Assembly: GCF_963678635.1 (NCBI RefSeq)
Contig: NC_087062.1
Location: 20,259,789-20,323,788, forward strand
Reading direction: 5' to 3'
From: Symsagittifera roscoffensis
Taxonomy: Eukaryota; Xenacoelomorpha; Acoela; Convolutidae
Length of the DNA stretch: 64,000 nucleotides
The notes beneath the pieces are model-generated. The model saw only the letters and a list, made by a program, of their open reading frames with translations. It made no database searches and was not told where the DNA came from. The position numbers and the translations under genes were made by a program. Below, one piece after another: positions 47,122 through 59,351 of this stretch (within the stretch, counting starts at the first letter, position 1; the number at the start of each line of letters is the position of its first letter).

Positions 47122-50100
47122 TTAACATGAGAAGCCTGTGGACGTTTTCCTTCTGCGTATGCTGGGCTGTCTGAGTTTGAAACCGGGACTTTTGCCGGTC
47201 CTGCTGGCCTGCTTAGCCACAATCATGTCCGTCACTGTCTCGAACAGACTGTCGACTCCTTCGCCTGTTCTGGCCGATGTCTGGAAATAGAGATCGTAGA
47301 AGTTTCCGGCCATGTCTTCCAGGTTTTTCTCCTGCATCGGGGTTGCAAAATTGTTTGAGTTGTATTTAAAAATATTTTTTTTAATAGCTAAGAAAGAAGG
47401 CAAAAATTGCTTTAAAATATCTGCGAGGTTATTCTGCTCGTTTAGAAAAGTGTCTTCCTAATAGCTCTGTAAGTTTGGTGGATTACTTCCTCCATTGTTA
47501 AAACTTGAAGCTACTGATAGCAAAAAACTACTGGTTTTTCTTGCAACCGTGCCTGCATGCGTTTCATGTCACACTTATTGGCCACCAGTGCAAAAATGGT
47601 ATCCGTAGACACTATCTCTTCCGCCTTCTGGCGCCACTGGTCCAGAACAAGCATGGATTTGTCATCATTGATGGCGAACACGATCACCACTGCGTCTGCG
47701 AACCGAAAGTTGACTGATGGAACTGTTGTTATGTCACATTGTCCCTGTAGAGTCCACAAGTTCAGATCCACGGCTTTTTTGCCGCGCTGGATTCGTTTAA
47801 CGATGAAGTCGCTGCCAAGAGTAGCCACATAAGCCTCGTTGAAGAGTCCTGAAAATGCGAGATATGCATTTAGTACGGCCTGTAGTTTTGTTCAGAAAAC
47901 TCGTTCATACCTATCGTACCTGCCCTTATGGAAGTGGTACAAAATATAGTTTAAGTGTATATAAACGGACTGAAGACACTTCTTTAGGTCTTGTGGTTGG
48001 TTACTTGATAGTTCTTTCAAAATCAAGACCGTGCACAAATTCTGGTGGATTTTGGTTTTCTAAATTTGCCAAACGAAAATGAATAATAAGAATAGTTCAA
48101 CCGGCCCGAATATTCCCGCATCCAAGTTTAGGCGTAAGTAATCGATTGTAACGGATTATTATGATAATTTTTTGACAATTATAATTGATTATAGTTACCA
48201 AAATTAGGTGTTTAAAAGATTTATAATTGATTATAATCGTGATATTTTCCAAGAGATTATAATCTCTGATAATCGATTATAATTGATTAAAGTTCTTACA
48301 AAAAACCCTTAAAATCAATTATAATCGATTATAATTTCTTTTTTTTTGCCGGTATTTTGTCAATTCAAAACTGTATTCGAATTATACCTTATGGGTTATT
48401 ATTTTTGTGTAAATAAAAAAAATCTTTATAAAAGAGATCTCTTGAACACTGTGGTTCATCTGAATACAAAGTTTTACCACGAAACAAAAGTTTCATAGTG
48501 ATCCTTTCATATGAATGGAAAGATTCCCGCGGTAGATGAAATATAAATCTTCCGAATCAATCATGAAACTAAATCAATTTGTTGATGTTTTGGTGTTTGA
48601 AAAAGCTCAAAATATATATCACAAAACAACTCTAATGGAGAAGAAACGAAAAAAAAACTTATAAATTCGAATTAATCGGAAAACTTTAAAAGTATTTTTC
48701 TCAATTTTCACAGGAACCAACGTCTGCAAAAAGCATAAAATATAAGCAATTGAGATGCAACTTCGAAGACAAAATGGACAAACAAAAGGGATTATAATCA
48801 ATTATAATCGATTATAATGGATTTTTGGGCGAAACTAATGAACTAAAAATTTGAATAAAATTAATGAATTATAATCAATTATAATCGCTTTTAATTGTAT
48901 CGAAAAATAGACGAATAAATAATCGATTATATTGGTTTATAGTTAATTGAAATTTGATTTTAAAAATATCGATTATAATCAATTATTAATTGATTCAAAT
49001 CGATTTTTTCTCAATTTTAGTAAGACTGGTACTAAAATTGTAATATAATCGATTATCAACGCTTGAAACTGGATGCGGGTGTGTATCGAACCTCATCAGT
49101 TGAAATGATCGTTAGATCTTTTTTTTGCTCTTGCAAACAGATTCTTTTGGTAATGCGCTTGCGGATTTAATTTATTCGGACTGAAAAATTAAAATTAGTG
49201 TGAAGTTGTCAAAAATCTTTCCTCAAAAATTAAGAAGACGCAGCATAGTTTGTTCATAGGACTCGCTAATAAAAATTTTTTTAAAGTAATTGTATGATTT
49301 TGCATATGTTTTATTTCAATTCAATGTGACTCATCACTCTCAAATTGAAGTAACTTTGACCGCAACAAAATTCACCAGAATTAACACAAGATGGCATGTT
49401 TTTTTTTGCATAAAACGCATGTGTTCAGTATGTTTCTGTGCCATATTTGAAAAACCAGTGCAATATTAGACACACTAGAGCAATATCTTTCCTAGAATAA
49501 CAAACCAAAACAAATAAGAAACAAAACAAAACTGTTTGTATAAGGGCCAAGCCCTGAATATTTCGACTGCCTTTTTAAGTCAATGGAGCAGTAATAACTT
49601 GGAACAAATTAAATGTAAAAAAAAGAAATTTTTCATTTAAAACGAAAATCATCCCCCCACACGCCATATAAAATACAAAGTGGGAGATTTTGCTCACATT
49701 AACAAATAAATTTGGCAGATAAGCGTCCTTTAACCAATTTGGAACAATTTCTAGGACGGGTTAATTCTCCGCTTTCGAGTTAATAGCGCGAAATGGATCG
49801 CGCGTTAATTGTCCCAAATTGGCAAAAAAAGGCAATCTTGAAACCCCCAAAACTTTACAAAAATTGATCACAGGTGATATATTCTTTCAATTATCAGCTC
49901 AGGACAACAAAAGTTTTTGAATGATAAAGAAAAAAATTCGTCAAATTGGCTAGTTAAAAAACCGAAATTTGTCTGAAGAAAAAAAACCCATCCCGAGCAC
50001 AAATATTCCGTTACTTTCGTTGCGAAAGTCGGAACAACAAAATTGCTCGTATCAGTTCAAAAACCTGAATTGTCCGACTGGCTTTTAAGGTTTTTGGAGC

Positions 50101-53100
50101 AGTAATAAGATGAAAAAATGAAATGTAACGAAATTTTTTTTTAATTTGAGATTTTTTGTAAAAACATCCCCCCACACGTTATATTAAGTACAAAGTGATA
50201 AATGTTGCTCATATTAACAAATCAAATATGGCATATGAGCTTCTCAAACCAATTTGGAACTATTTTTATGATGGATTAAATCTCCACTTACGCTTTAATA
50301 GCTCGAAATATATCGCGCGTTAATTGTCCCAAAATGGCAATTTTTAATTTTTAAATTCCCATAACTTCACAAAAGAGATTACAGGGGAAATATTTTTCCA
50401 AATTTAAGCTCAGGACAACAATGTTTTTTGAATGATATTTAAAAACTCCCGTCAAAAATGGCTGGTTAAAAAGTCGAAACTTGTCTGAAGAAAAAAAACC
50501 ACACGAGCACAACTATTCCGTTAACTTCGCTAAAAAAGTCGGAACAATAATAGCCTGGGTTAAAATCCTTTGAATTAGACTTTTTTAATAGCTGGTTATT
50601 GATCAAAATGAACACTTTCAAAATGAACACATTTTATCGCAACAATCTTTGCATCGCAACAATATTTGCGACTTAGGTTTGGAAAAAAAGATAGTTCATA
50701 TTATAACACAAGCATTGCTTGTGTAATTACAAACTGCTCAAATAAAAAACTATACCTTGGAAAGTAAGCATTTCAAAAGCGTGCCAGTAATACAAATGGA
50801 AATTGAGCCGACGGAAGTTAGGACGAAAACCATGAATCCAAAAAAAAATATTTGAAAAAATAGGCATGAAAAACAAATCAGATAAAAACAGAAGTGTATT
50901 AAGAGTCTCAATGCATTTCGAAAACGCAATAAAGGTTGACAAAACCGATATAACAGAAACGCAAATATTTGTTTGAAAAAAACTAAAACAATCGAAATTA
51001 TGGTCCAATCGAGGGAGGGTTGGAGGGGGGGAATGCACAAAAGAACATTCGCGAACATTAAAATTAATCGGGAAAATCCAAATTAACCCAATAATCCAAA
51101 ACACGCACGCCGTGGGCTAATCATACACAATAATTTTATTTGCAAACTCCATTTCGAGATGGTCTGACTTTGAAAGTCAGCCGGATAAAAAAAATGATTA
51201 CGAGAAAATATATATGCTTCATAAAGCTCAGAAAAAAGACGATTCAGATTATCTCACAAAGATTTTCTTAAAAAATGGAACTGCAAGGGATAGAGAAGCT
51301 TTATACCGCAAAGACAGCATAGAAAACTGACCCATACGGATTGAGGCGCACGGTCTGACTGTCAACTAAATGCTCAATACGTCAAGGAAGACAAGTCGGA
51401 AAACAGGGACACGTGCATTCAAGAAATGGGACCTTTTACTGATCCCGTCAGATGGAAATTCAATGACGGCAGACCAGCAGACACTAACTGGAAAAAATTG
51501 TCCAGATCGGCCCTTTTATAAACCCTTTCAAACTACCTTCAACAAGGTGGGACTATCACGTGGAAAGAGGCTTAGTGTGTGTGGACCGAAAAATTGACAT
51601 ACCACTGGTGCTCAGAGACGGATGCGTGGACTTATTCGATGCAACGCGCCCTGAATAATTCGTCGATACGATATTAGTCTTCAGAGAAACTATGCTGGTC
51701 ACGCAAACACAGGAGCCTTTTCAACAACGCTGAGAATGGCAAGCCCTGTTTTACAGTTTGCAAAAATTTAAAACCACTAATCGCTCGCTCGAACTAGAAG
51801 AACCTATTTAAAAAATAAAGGGAATTGAACGAAAAAAATCTCAACTACTGTTTGTCGGACCACTACGATAAAAACATTATAGAATTAGCGATTTCACCAG
51901 AAAATGACCATTGCGGTATTGGTCTCGTGGAGCGCCATGTCAAAAGCGTTAAAATCCGCTTATGTTGCATGATGGAAGATCGAAAAGAATCCGTCAAAGT
52001 AAATAGGCACAAAACGAGTTTATAGCAGCGCTAAGAAGTGCTCAACAGCCCAAAAAAGTGATTATTTGAGGCACGAAAAGGTGCACCGCCGAATAGCAAC
52101 ACCCAGGCTATGATCATTGCGAGCCCAAACACACGGAAAAGGCACGAACATTTATGAAACGACTTCAAAAAATATACAAGGGATAATTACCAGAACGACA
52201 AAAATTCGACGCCTAAAAAAATGAGAATGGAAAGATCGCGCAAAACGTTAGACACAAAGGACCTCGAACATATAGCGACCAGGAGCCACGACTGTAATCC
52301 AAGCGGCTCTCATGCCGATGTTGGAAACGGGTAAAACAGTCGGAACCATGTCGCCGCTTGCTTTGCTTGTAGACTCAAGCTTTGCACAGATGAGCGACAA
52401 TTCTGTGCAAAACTTGAGTCTACCAGCAGCAAATGAATAGTCGAAACTTCAGTCAACTTGTATAGCAGGTGGCGATATGGTTCCGGGGGTCGAATAAAGG
52501 GGGTACAATGGACAACATGAAACGGGACGACGGACAGCATAGCGAGGCACCATGCAAAGAGAGAAAGTTAAATTAATCGGCCTAGGGCGGCTACATTTTA
52601 AAAACGAAACTCAGCGTCATCGAGAATCGATGACGAACGGTACAAATAACTGCAGGAACATTGCAAGAACAGCCAAGAAGGTACTCGAGGAAAATGAGAG
52701 GGCCATGAAAGCTAGGTCAAAATCCAGCCACGATACAGCACAGGAGAGCATCGACAGTACCGAGATCGCCTAGTTAAACGGTTAAAAAGGGGCACACACG
52801 CACAAGTGCACAGACCGTCTAAAAGAGAAAATTTACAGAAATTGCCGGAGGCAAAAGAGGGTAACAGAAATCTGTATACCAAAAAGTTTAAAACTATAAG
52901 ACTTTCATTTTTTGTTGAAGTACGGTATGGAGTACCTTACTAGCCAGATGGGCACCTAAATAACTATGAGATGCTTTTTTTTCTATATCATGTGGATGAC
53001 TGTGGCATTACCGTTATCGCTGTTAACGACTTCAGACAAAGTGATAAATTATGCCCCTCGGCTCATGCTTAAAAACATTTTTGGAGAGTAATTTTTTTTG

Positions 53101-56100
53101 TACTTTGCGATTATTGCCATTGAACTAATAAAGTTTTGGCAGTCTGTTTAGTAAAATCTAGCTAATTTAACTAACATACAAAAAATTCGGACCAAGTGAA
53201 CTATCGGCCTTCTAAATCAAAATAGGAAAGAGATAGTTCATTTTTTTCCTAATAATAATTTTCAGCAAATCAGATTTCGGCACAGTACATGCACGCCTTT
53301 CTGTTTTAATTTTCATTTTATATTAGGGAAGAGACTGCTCACTTAGTCTATATAGGGCCAGATTGCTCACAAAGGTCAAATTATTTTGAATTTCACCCTG
53401 TAGAATTACTAATTCTAGACTTACCCAAGTACGTTTCGGACGAAGACCGGTAACGAGTAGAGAGTGACCTTCCCCCGACTGAGGCTGAACCTTGTACAGC
53501 AAATAAATGGCTTCCGATCCGATCCAACCCCCTGTATGCCCGGCGACGTAACTCCACTTAGCCTCCTGGCCCTGGTCGAGGCCATACTCGTAGATGTTGT
53601 CTCGCAACATTTCGGCCAAAACGTGACGATCCGACTCGAGTATCCTGCGTTGAACGACACTCTGACCGGGGTTGAATAGCGGGTAGAAAGGCGACTGATA
53701 ACGGGCAATTTGCACCCGTTGTTGTCCTGAAGCCTCGTAGACCGATCATTAGTCCCGGTAAGAAGGTGGTGGATGCAATCTAGAGAGCAATTGGACCCGG
53801 GCGAGCGCATTCTACAGCCACTACTTGTATCGAAAGAGGTCAATTTCGGCGTGGTTTTCCGTTATAACGGGGTTGCTTCCTATCGCCAACCCCAACCTTT
53901 GGCAAATGTGGACTCGCGTCTCCGCCGACAAGTGAATCATTGGTCTGTCACTAACAATCGCCTTGCGTTTTTCGGCACAGCACTCGCAGTCAATGCAAAG
54001 GGCCCGACAATGCTGGCGCAAGTACTCTATGGGGTACCGGGTGCGGACTTCCTGCTCCAGTTGGTGTTAGCCTCCTTGTTAACTCAAAGTGACCTCGTGC
54101 ATCTCTTTTAATGTTGAGTCGACGTTCCGGTCGTGTGAAACGACCTTCACGTCCCGATATAACTTTTCCGCCTGAACGTGAGCTTGGAAACTTTCCGGTG
54201 GAAAGCTTCACGCTGCGCTGCATTTAGATTAGGGGGAAGGAGTTCTCGACCTCGTGGGTTACCCTTATGGTACGCAATATGGTACGAGGGTTACCCTTAT
54301 GGTACGAGTTTCCTTTAAGGTTTGGTAGTCCATATTTATGAAGGTATTATGAGAACGAAATATTATGTAAAGCTAATGGGGAGTGCGTACTATTAAGATT
54401 GTTTAGCCAATAAGATGAGAAGAGAAGTAAACAATTGGTCAAGTTGCAAAATCGACCAAAACAAACAAAGACTAGTCAGGATTTGGAAACGAGACCAAAT
54501 GTGATAACCACCCCCTCCCAAATGTAAACTACCTAGCCTAGCTTTATGAAACTCACTGAACGAATATTAGAGGTGATTTGAACCGGGCATGCAAAAATCC
54601 AGACACCCCGGGCCCAAGTGATAACGGTTGCCGGAAGAGCAAAAAACCTTATCAGAACTCTGTAATTAGAAGTTGGAATGGAACCAAAACATAGTACGAG
54701 ATAGACCTAGTTGAGGGAAGCTTAAGTTTAGAACCCCAGACCCCCTGGACCCCTACTTCCGGTGCTATGCCCTATGCAAACAGTCCCCACCCCGACTTAC
54801 CGGAGTCGCTTCTCGGCCCCAACTAAACTCAGAGAGCTAAAACTTTGGGATATCATAGGTAGTGACGAGATACATCACATATTATAATTTGAGCCAGATC
54901 CAGCGGTTGAACCGGAAGTTATTAGCACTTGAAAAAAGTACCCTTGGAACCGGAAAAAAGGCAGTTTACGCAAAATAATGAGCATGGGCCTATTGATTGT
55001 ATGGCGGCGATAGGCACTAAAATTCATCTTCGAAAAAAAACCCATTTGAGTGAAACCCCTTCGACGGCTCATTCCGGTGTTAAATTTGGTAGGCCGGACC
55101 TCTTTAAGATTCTAAACCTGAAGGTGGAAGATTGACCCCGGAGTGAACTTTAAATGACCTTTAGGCAATTAGGACTAGAATTGCCTGGAAAACCCTGGGA
55201 TTAACACCGGGAAGTGGCGCATTCCCCCAACCCTAACCCTTGGTAATGAGAATCGGTCATCATGGCAATATTTAGGAGGGAACCTAATAATTGGGAAATG
55301 GAGCAGAAACTGAGAGAGATATAACTTATACATTGAAGTATACATATACTTGAGCAGGGTATAGGTCGGAATTTTAGATACTTGGATTGAAGTAGCGAAC
55401 CATAAAAAGGGTCTTCGCCTACCCTAGGGAGGTCGGGACATTAATGGGATTATTGAACAAAAACCTTGGGAGATTGGTTTGGAGGTGAAATTGGACTTGA
55501 TATTTGCACAACTTAGTTAGAGATACCTATAATTGACTTGGAATTTAAGACTAGTGTCGTCAGAGGAAGAATTCAGTTAAAAGCTTGCAAAATAGGTACC
55601 AAATTAATTGTCAGGACTTGTAGGGACGACATAAATCTAACTATAGCTAAAACTCAAATAGACAAACATTAGAAAGTCTAACAAATAGCCTACTCTTAGG
55701 CAAAACAAAGTGAGCTACTAGTGAGAGTAATTGGTTGTCAGTTAGATTGAGCAAGCCGAGAAGAATAGATGGTCCGTGGAGGACGCTATTGCTTGAAGCG
55801 AGGCTAGTTGTGTCTCAAACTTATTAGTTAGTTTAGGATTAGCTGATTTGAACCCGAGTTTAGTATCGGGGTGAAATAATTTCGTGAACGAGTTGCGCTG
55901 TAGAGTCGGTAACCGTTGGCGACTCTGGAAGTGGACTGAGTGAAGACCGACGAGTGAGTTAGCGAACGATCGAGCGAAACGAGACGCGGGCTTCTGATAG
56001 AAGTAGTTAATAGTAGTTAGCTCATTAAGGGCACTGTAAATTACTTTTTGTTTCCTTTGTGATTGAACAAGAATTCACTTATTGACCACGATTTGCTGAA

Positions 56101-56534
56101 CTAGTTAGAAAGGGCAGAGGAGAGCCGAAGAGAGCACTAACAAAAAGGGGGGAAGTTGCTTAATCCCTTGATCAGCCGATTTAGTCTGACCATCAACATA
56201 ACCCTTTCGGGATTTTAGAACACCTACTATTAGTGTCCCCCGCTGTTGCAAGGTGGAAAAGACTACACACCCGGTAATATTTGATCCATCAAATGGCGCC
56301 CTGTAGATTGATTTTGGAAAAAAAAATCCAGAATAAATTGCCACAAAATTGTTTACCCATGAAACGAACTTGAAAAACGAAAATTTTGCAATGGAGATAG
56401 ATTGCGTGAAGTTTATCGATCTGCCTAACTGTACCGTCAGTGTATTTTCTGACTAAGCTGGTCTTGCCGGTGTAGCCAAAGCCAGCAAGGATGATCTTGT
56501 ATGACTCCTGTTCCCCCTGCTGATCCACCATCAC
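47122..56534 (-). CDS. Rab-like small GTPase with atypical G3 box (3 exons)
   Basis: Exons on the minus strand are 56534-56435, 47848-47532 and 47331-47122, with intron phases 1 and 0 and good GT/AG signals. The product is about 208 residues, a normal Rab length. Seen motifs: P-loop GFGYTGKTS (G1), then YTDGLFNEAYVATLGSDF with the switch I Thr (G2), G4 NKCD and G5 TSARTGEG. It ends in a basic tail (SIRRRKTSTGFSC) with a single terminal Cys that could be prenylated. The G3 region reads LNLWTLQGQCD where Rabs have LWDTAGQE. The Mg-binding Asp is replaced, while the Gly and Gln are kept, so nucleotide handling is probably altered. By family it would regulate membrane traffic, but I cannot assign a Rab subfamily. 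Intron 1 is 8.6 kb and full of repeats; intron 2 is 200 nt. The start could be either of two adjacent Met codons. Confidence 0.8.
48114..49080. repeat. AT-rich foldback/MITE-like element, type 1, in Rab intron 1
   Basis: The ends are cccgcatccaagtttaggcg and cgcttgaaactggatgcggg. It is the same element as 28387-29325 in the opposite orientation, including the core with cccgcggtagatgaaa and aaagttttaccacgaaac. It has no protein. Confidence 0.75.
49537..50545 (+). repeat. R1 repeat family, two tandem units of about 507 nt
   Basis: The full unit order is seen twice: gggccaagccctgaat/cagttcaaaaacctgaat, ttccgactgcc-like, cccccacacg(cc/tt)atat, caatttggaac, gcgcgttaattgtccca, aaaaaaaccca(t)..cgagcac and gtcggaaca. 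The second unit starts at about 50044. It lies in Rab intron 1. Confidence 0.7.
51100..52900 (+). pseudogene. Degenerate LTR-retrotransposon pol remnant
   Basis: The plus strand is A-rich, as in retroelement coding DNA, and full of stops. The only recognisable piece is at 51825-52025, where a frame has SPENDHCGIGLVERHVKSVK, like the end of a retroelement integrase core (..H..G..GLVER...). Surrounding frames are broken. No intact LTR pair was found. It lies within the Rab intron. Confidence 0.45.
53323..54240 (-). pseudogene. GC-rich coding island, unidentified, broken
   Basis: Minus-strand frames are coding-like and less AT-rich than the surroundings but shift and stop. One frame (about 54079-53842) includes RTRYPIEYLRQHCRAL and LCIDCECCAEKRKAI. 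The next (53715-53323) includes LFNPGQSVVQRRILES and SYVAGHTGGWIGSEAIYLL and has a strong donor-like TGG|GTAAGTCTAG at 53424. The family is not recognised. It could be a decayed transposon gene or exons of a host gene nested in the Rab intron. Confidence 0.35.
54241..56100. other. Balanced-composition repeat-like DNA, possible LTR region
   Basis: This stretch is less AT-rich than the window average and shows no long frame. It has a short duplication (gggttacccttatggtacg at 54258 and 54289). At 55915 the word ttggcgactctggaagtgga resembles a primer-binding site (TGG start), with an LTR expected on its left, but no matching second LTR was found. Confidence 0.3.
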
Positions 56535-57121
56535 AGCACACCACTACTGAATGGCCCAGTCGTAAAAAGAGCACAGAAGAAAAACTTAATCAATTAACAA
56601 AGCTAGTGAACAATAATACTCAACACTACTCGATTTGTCTGTCGAAGAGACTAGTGTTGAAACGGGAGACTCAAAACACGACTACTAGTCTAGTGGGAAG
56701 CGTTAGTCGTGTTGCTTTATAAATCTGCAACCAGACACGACTTTAAAAGAAAGCAACAAGCGAGCCAAATGACCATCATATTTATTGTTTCAATTTTGTT
56801 TGTTGAGATGCGGCAGTGTGTGTTAATTATTGGGAGCGCTGTCTAGCATTGAAAGAATTCCAAATGAAATGCTATTAATTATTTGCAATGTTGGTTTGAT
56901 CATATGAGTCCAAATAGTGTCCACAGTATGGAATCTGGATGCTCAAATGTTTGACGCGTCTAAGTTTTAAGTCAAGCAAAGTTTATATGGAAGGATCTTT
57001 AAAATTTAAATCAAACTAAAAATCCCGATGTTTTTTTGCTACATCACTGTCGTGTTGCGGTAATAAATAATTCATGAGAAGAGGACCATCATGCGAGATA
57101 TTCAGCGTTTTATAGACAACC
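56535..57121. other. 5' flank of the Rab-like gene
   Basis: No exon was recognised. A short inverted repeat around 56640-56720 (gagactagtgttg / acacgactactagtct) was noticed. Confidence 0.4.
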
Positions 57122-57450
57122 TCCCTGCTTTAGAGCTATATTTTCAGTTTTTTTTCTGGACTGATAACTGTTGCCTCGCCCGCTCGCAACGATCGCGGAT
57201 AAAATTGGTCCTCGAACTACTGGTCTGTCAACCGAGTGGCTGATATCCATGACACTTTGCCATGGTATAAGTTAAACTTTAATCATATTTCTAATTTGAA
57301 AAAAACTTGAAAGTCTATCTGTATTGCAACCGGGGACTAAACTTTTTCCCGTGCCTAAATGCCCACTATTATCCGCGATCGTTGCTTGCGAGCAACGCAA
57401 CACTTCTCAGTCCAGAAAAAAAATCAGAAAAATAGCTTTAAAGCAGGGGT
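57122..57450. repeat. Inverted-repeat (foldback) element, about 330 nt
   Basis: The left arm (ccctgctttagagctatatt, tttttctggactgataactg, cgcaacgatcgcggataa) pairs with the right arm (ttatccgcgatcgttgcttg, cagtccagaaaaaaaatcag, atagctttaaagcagggg). The middle carries the dispersed motif ggggactaaactttttccc. There are no coding frames. Confidence 0.7.
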
Positions 57451-58440
57451 GCAACAGAGGCTCGGAATACTTCGGAAGCCCAACAGTTTTCATTGTTTTT
57501 TTTACCTCTTGGATATTAGCGATATTAGTTTTTGATTTTGGTTCTAGATTTATCAACTCGCCAATTTTTTGCCTTTTTCAATTCATTTTCTCTTCATTCG
57601 TTTTTTTGGCCTAAAATGTTTCCGCGTAGGTTTTTATCGGCTGCTGTTGCGTCGTGTGGAGGGCAAAATGTTTTTCTCTTTCTAAAGTGCATTTTTGTTT
57701 TGATAGCTCAACTCTCCATAACACGTTTTTTTTTCGGCGTAACGACCTAAATATTGGCTTAGCTGCCGCTTTTCAAGTTTTTCTCATTCTAATTAAAAGT
57801 CAAAGAACGCAGTGAAGACACTTACACCGGGCGTGATAATTTTTCCTAAGATTTAATTGTTTAGTCGTTTTACTTCTGAAGATCAGTTTATATTCCTCTT
57901 ATGAAAAGAAAGCAAGTTCCACTATCAAAAAGAAGCAAAAAAGTAAAAGTCAAGAAAACGTGATTATCTTTCAATTTTTATAATGGGCTGTTCATTTTTA
58001 GATTTCCCAGAAGATCAAAAAGAATACTTAATGATCTATTGTTCTCAACTAGGTCATTTGCAAGAATAAGTGGCCATCATAAATTGTTTTTAGAAATCAC
58101 AAGGGCATAAAAATTTCTGGGAAATTTGAAATTTGCAGTTTTTTTTCAAAAAAAAACAGGTCAGTTTTATAAGTTTCCTAGCGCTTATTGACACGACACT
58201 TATAACGTTCTGTTGGTATTGTGTTTACGCTTCCTTGCCTGTTTTTTTTCTTGCCTTATTTTTCTTGCTTTGTTTTTTTTTCAAACTGGATTTCTTTTGA
58301 GGTGAATTGTGGTACTAAATTATTCCTTTGACGATTCTTTTTTTCTCATTTTTGTTACATTGCATTGCTGTTTGCTATGTTTCGAAATCTGTGAGAAAAT
58401 CTGTCCTTCTTCGGTTTTAGTTTTCTTTTTAAACAAGACT
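57451..58440. other. No gene seen
   Basis: T-rich DNA with no supported exon. Confidence 0.4.
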
Positions 58441-58925
58441 CCTCGTATCAGGGCGAAGCCCTGAATGCTCTCTCTGATTGCCTTTTAAGGTCGGTCGATA
58501 GAGCTTTGTAAAACTCAAATTGTTTGAAACTGTATTTTAAAAAGCATCCTCATACGCTATGTAAAGTACAAATTGATATGTTTCGCAATTAGCAAAACAA
58601 ATAATTAAACAGAAAAAAATAGCATGTCTAAATCAATTTGGAACAAATTCTCTGAGACGGATTAAATCGCCGCCTAATTGTTATTAGCACGAAAAAAATC
58701 GCACGTTATCTGTCCAAAATTGGCCAATTTGAAACCCTCAAAGCCTAACAAAAAGTTATCAAAAGTGAAACAATTTCCAAGAAAAAAATTTGAGAGCAAC
58801 AATCCTAGTCATAAAAAGTTTCATCAATAATTGCTAGCTGAAAAGTTGATTTTATCATGAGAAAAAAAAGACCCAGAGCACAAATATTCCTTTACTTTCT
58901 TCGAAAGTCGGAATAGTAGTTGATA
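58441..58925 (+). repeat. R1 repeat family, single diverged unit
   Basis: The order matches other units: cctcgtatcagggcgaagccc, gattgccttttaagg, catacgctatgtaaagtaca, tcaatttggaacaaatt, gacccagagcacaaatattc and gaaagtcgga. Confidence 0.65.
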
Positions 58926-59351
58926 TATTTACTATCAATTACGTTTTAATCACCAATAGGATATCTGATTTTACTGCATCGGATATTCGTCTCCATAGTA
59001 ATCGAGTGTTAACAGAGGTTTGAGCTGAGAAGATAGTGAACATTTGTAATATATATGATGAAACGTTTTGAAATTCGCTTAGTTTTAAAAATATTAATCA
59101 AAAAGAGCTCTAAAACTTTAAAGAGCTTAAAGATTTGAGAGAACCATTCTTTTTTCAACTCCAGTTTTTTTTCAGTTTGCAGGCAATCTCTTATGTATTC
59201 GCTTAATCATGCTTCGGCTGTTCCATATGACACTGAGTTTGTGTGTTAGTGTTCCAGTTTCTCAAAAATGCTTAACAGTTTTTCGACGCCGGATCAAGTG
59301 ACTCTTACAATTCTTAAGTCTGTATTCTTTTCCGCCGAACGAAGAGAAGCC

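Noticed and set aside
630-49080. CRISPR-like arrays in ATTATAATCG repeats
   Set aside because: There is no regular repeat/spacer spacing and the DNA is animal with introns; the words belong to mobile elements.
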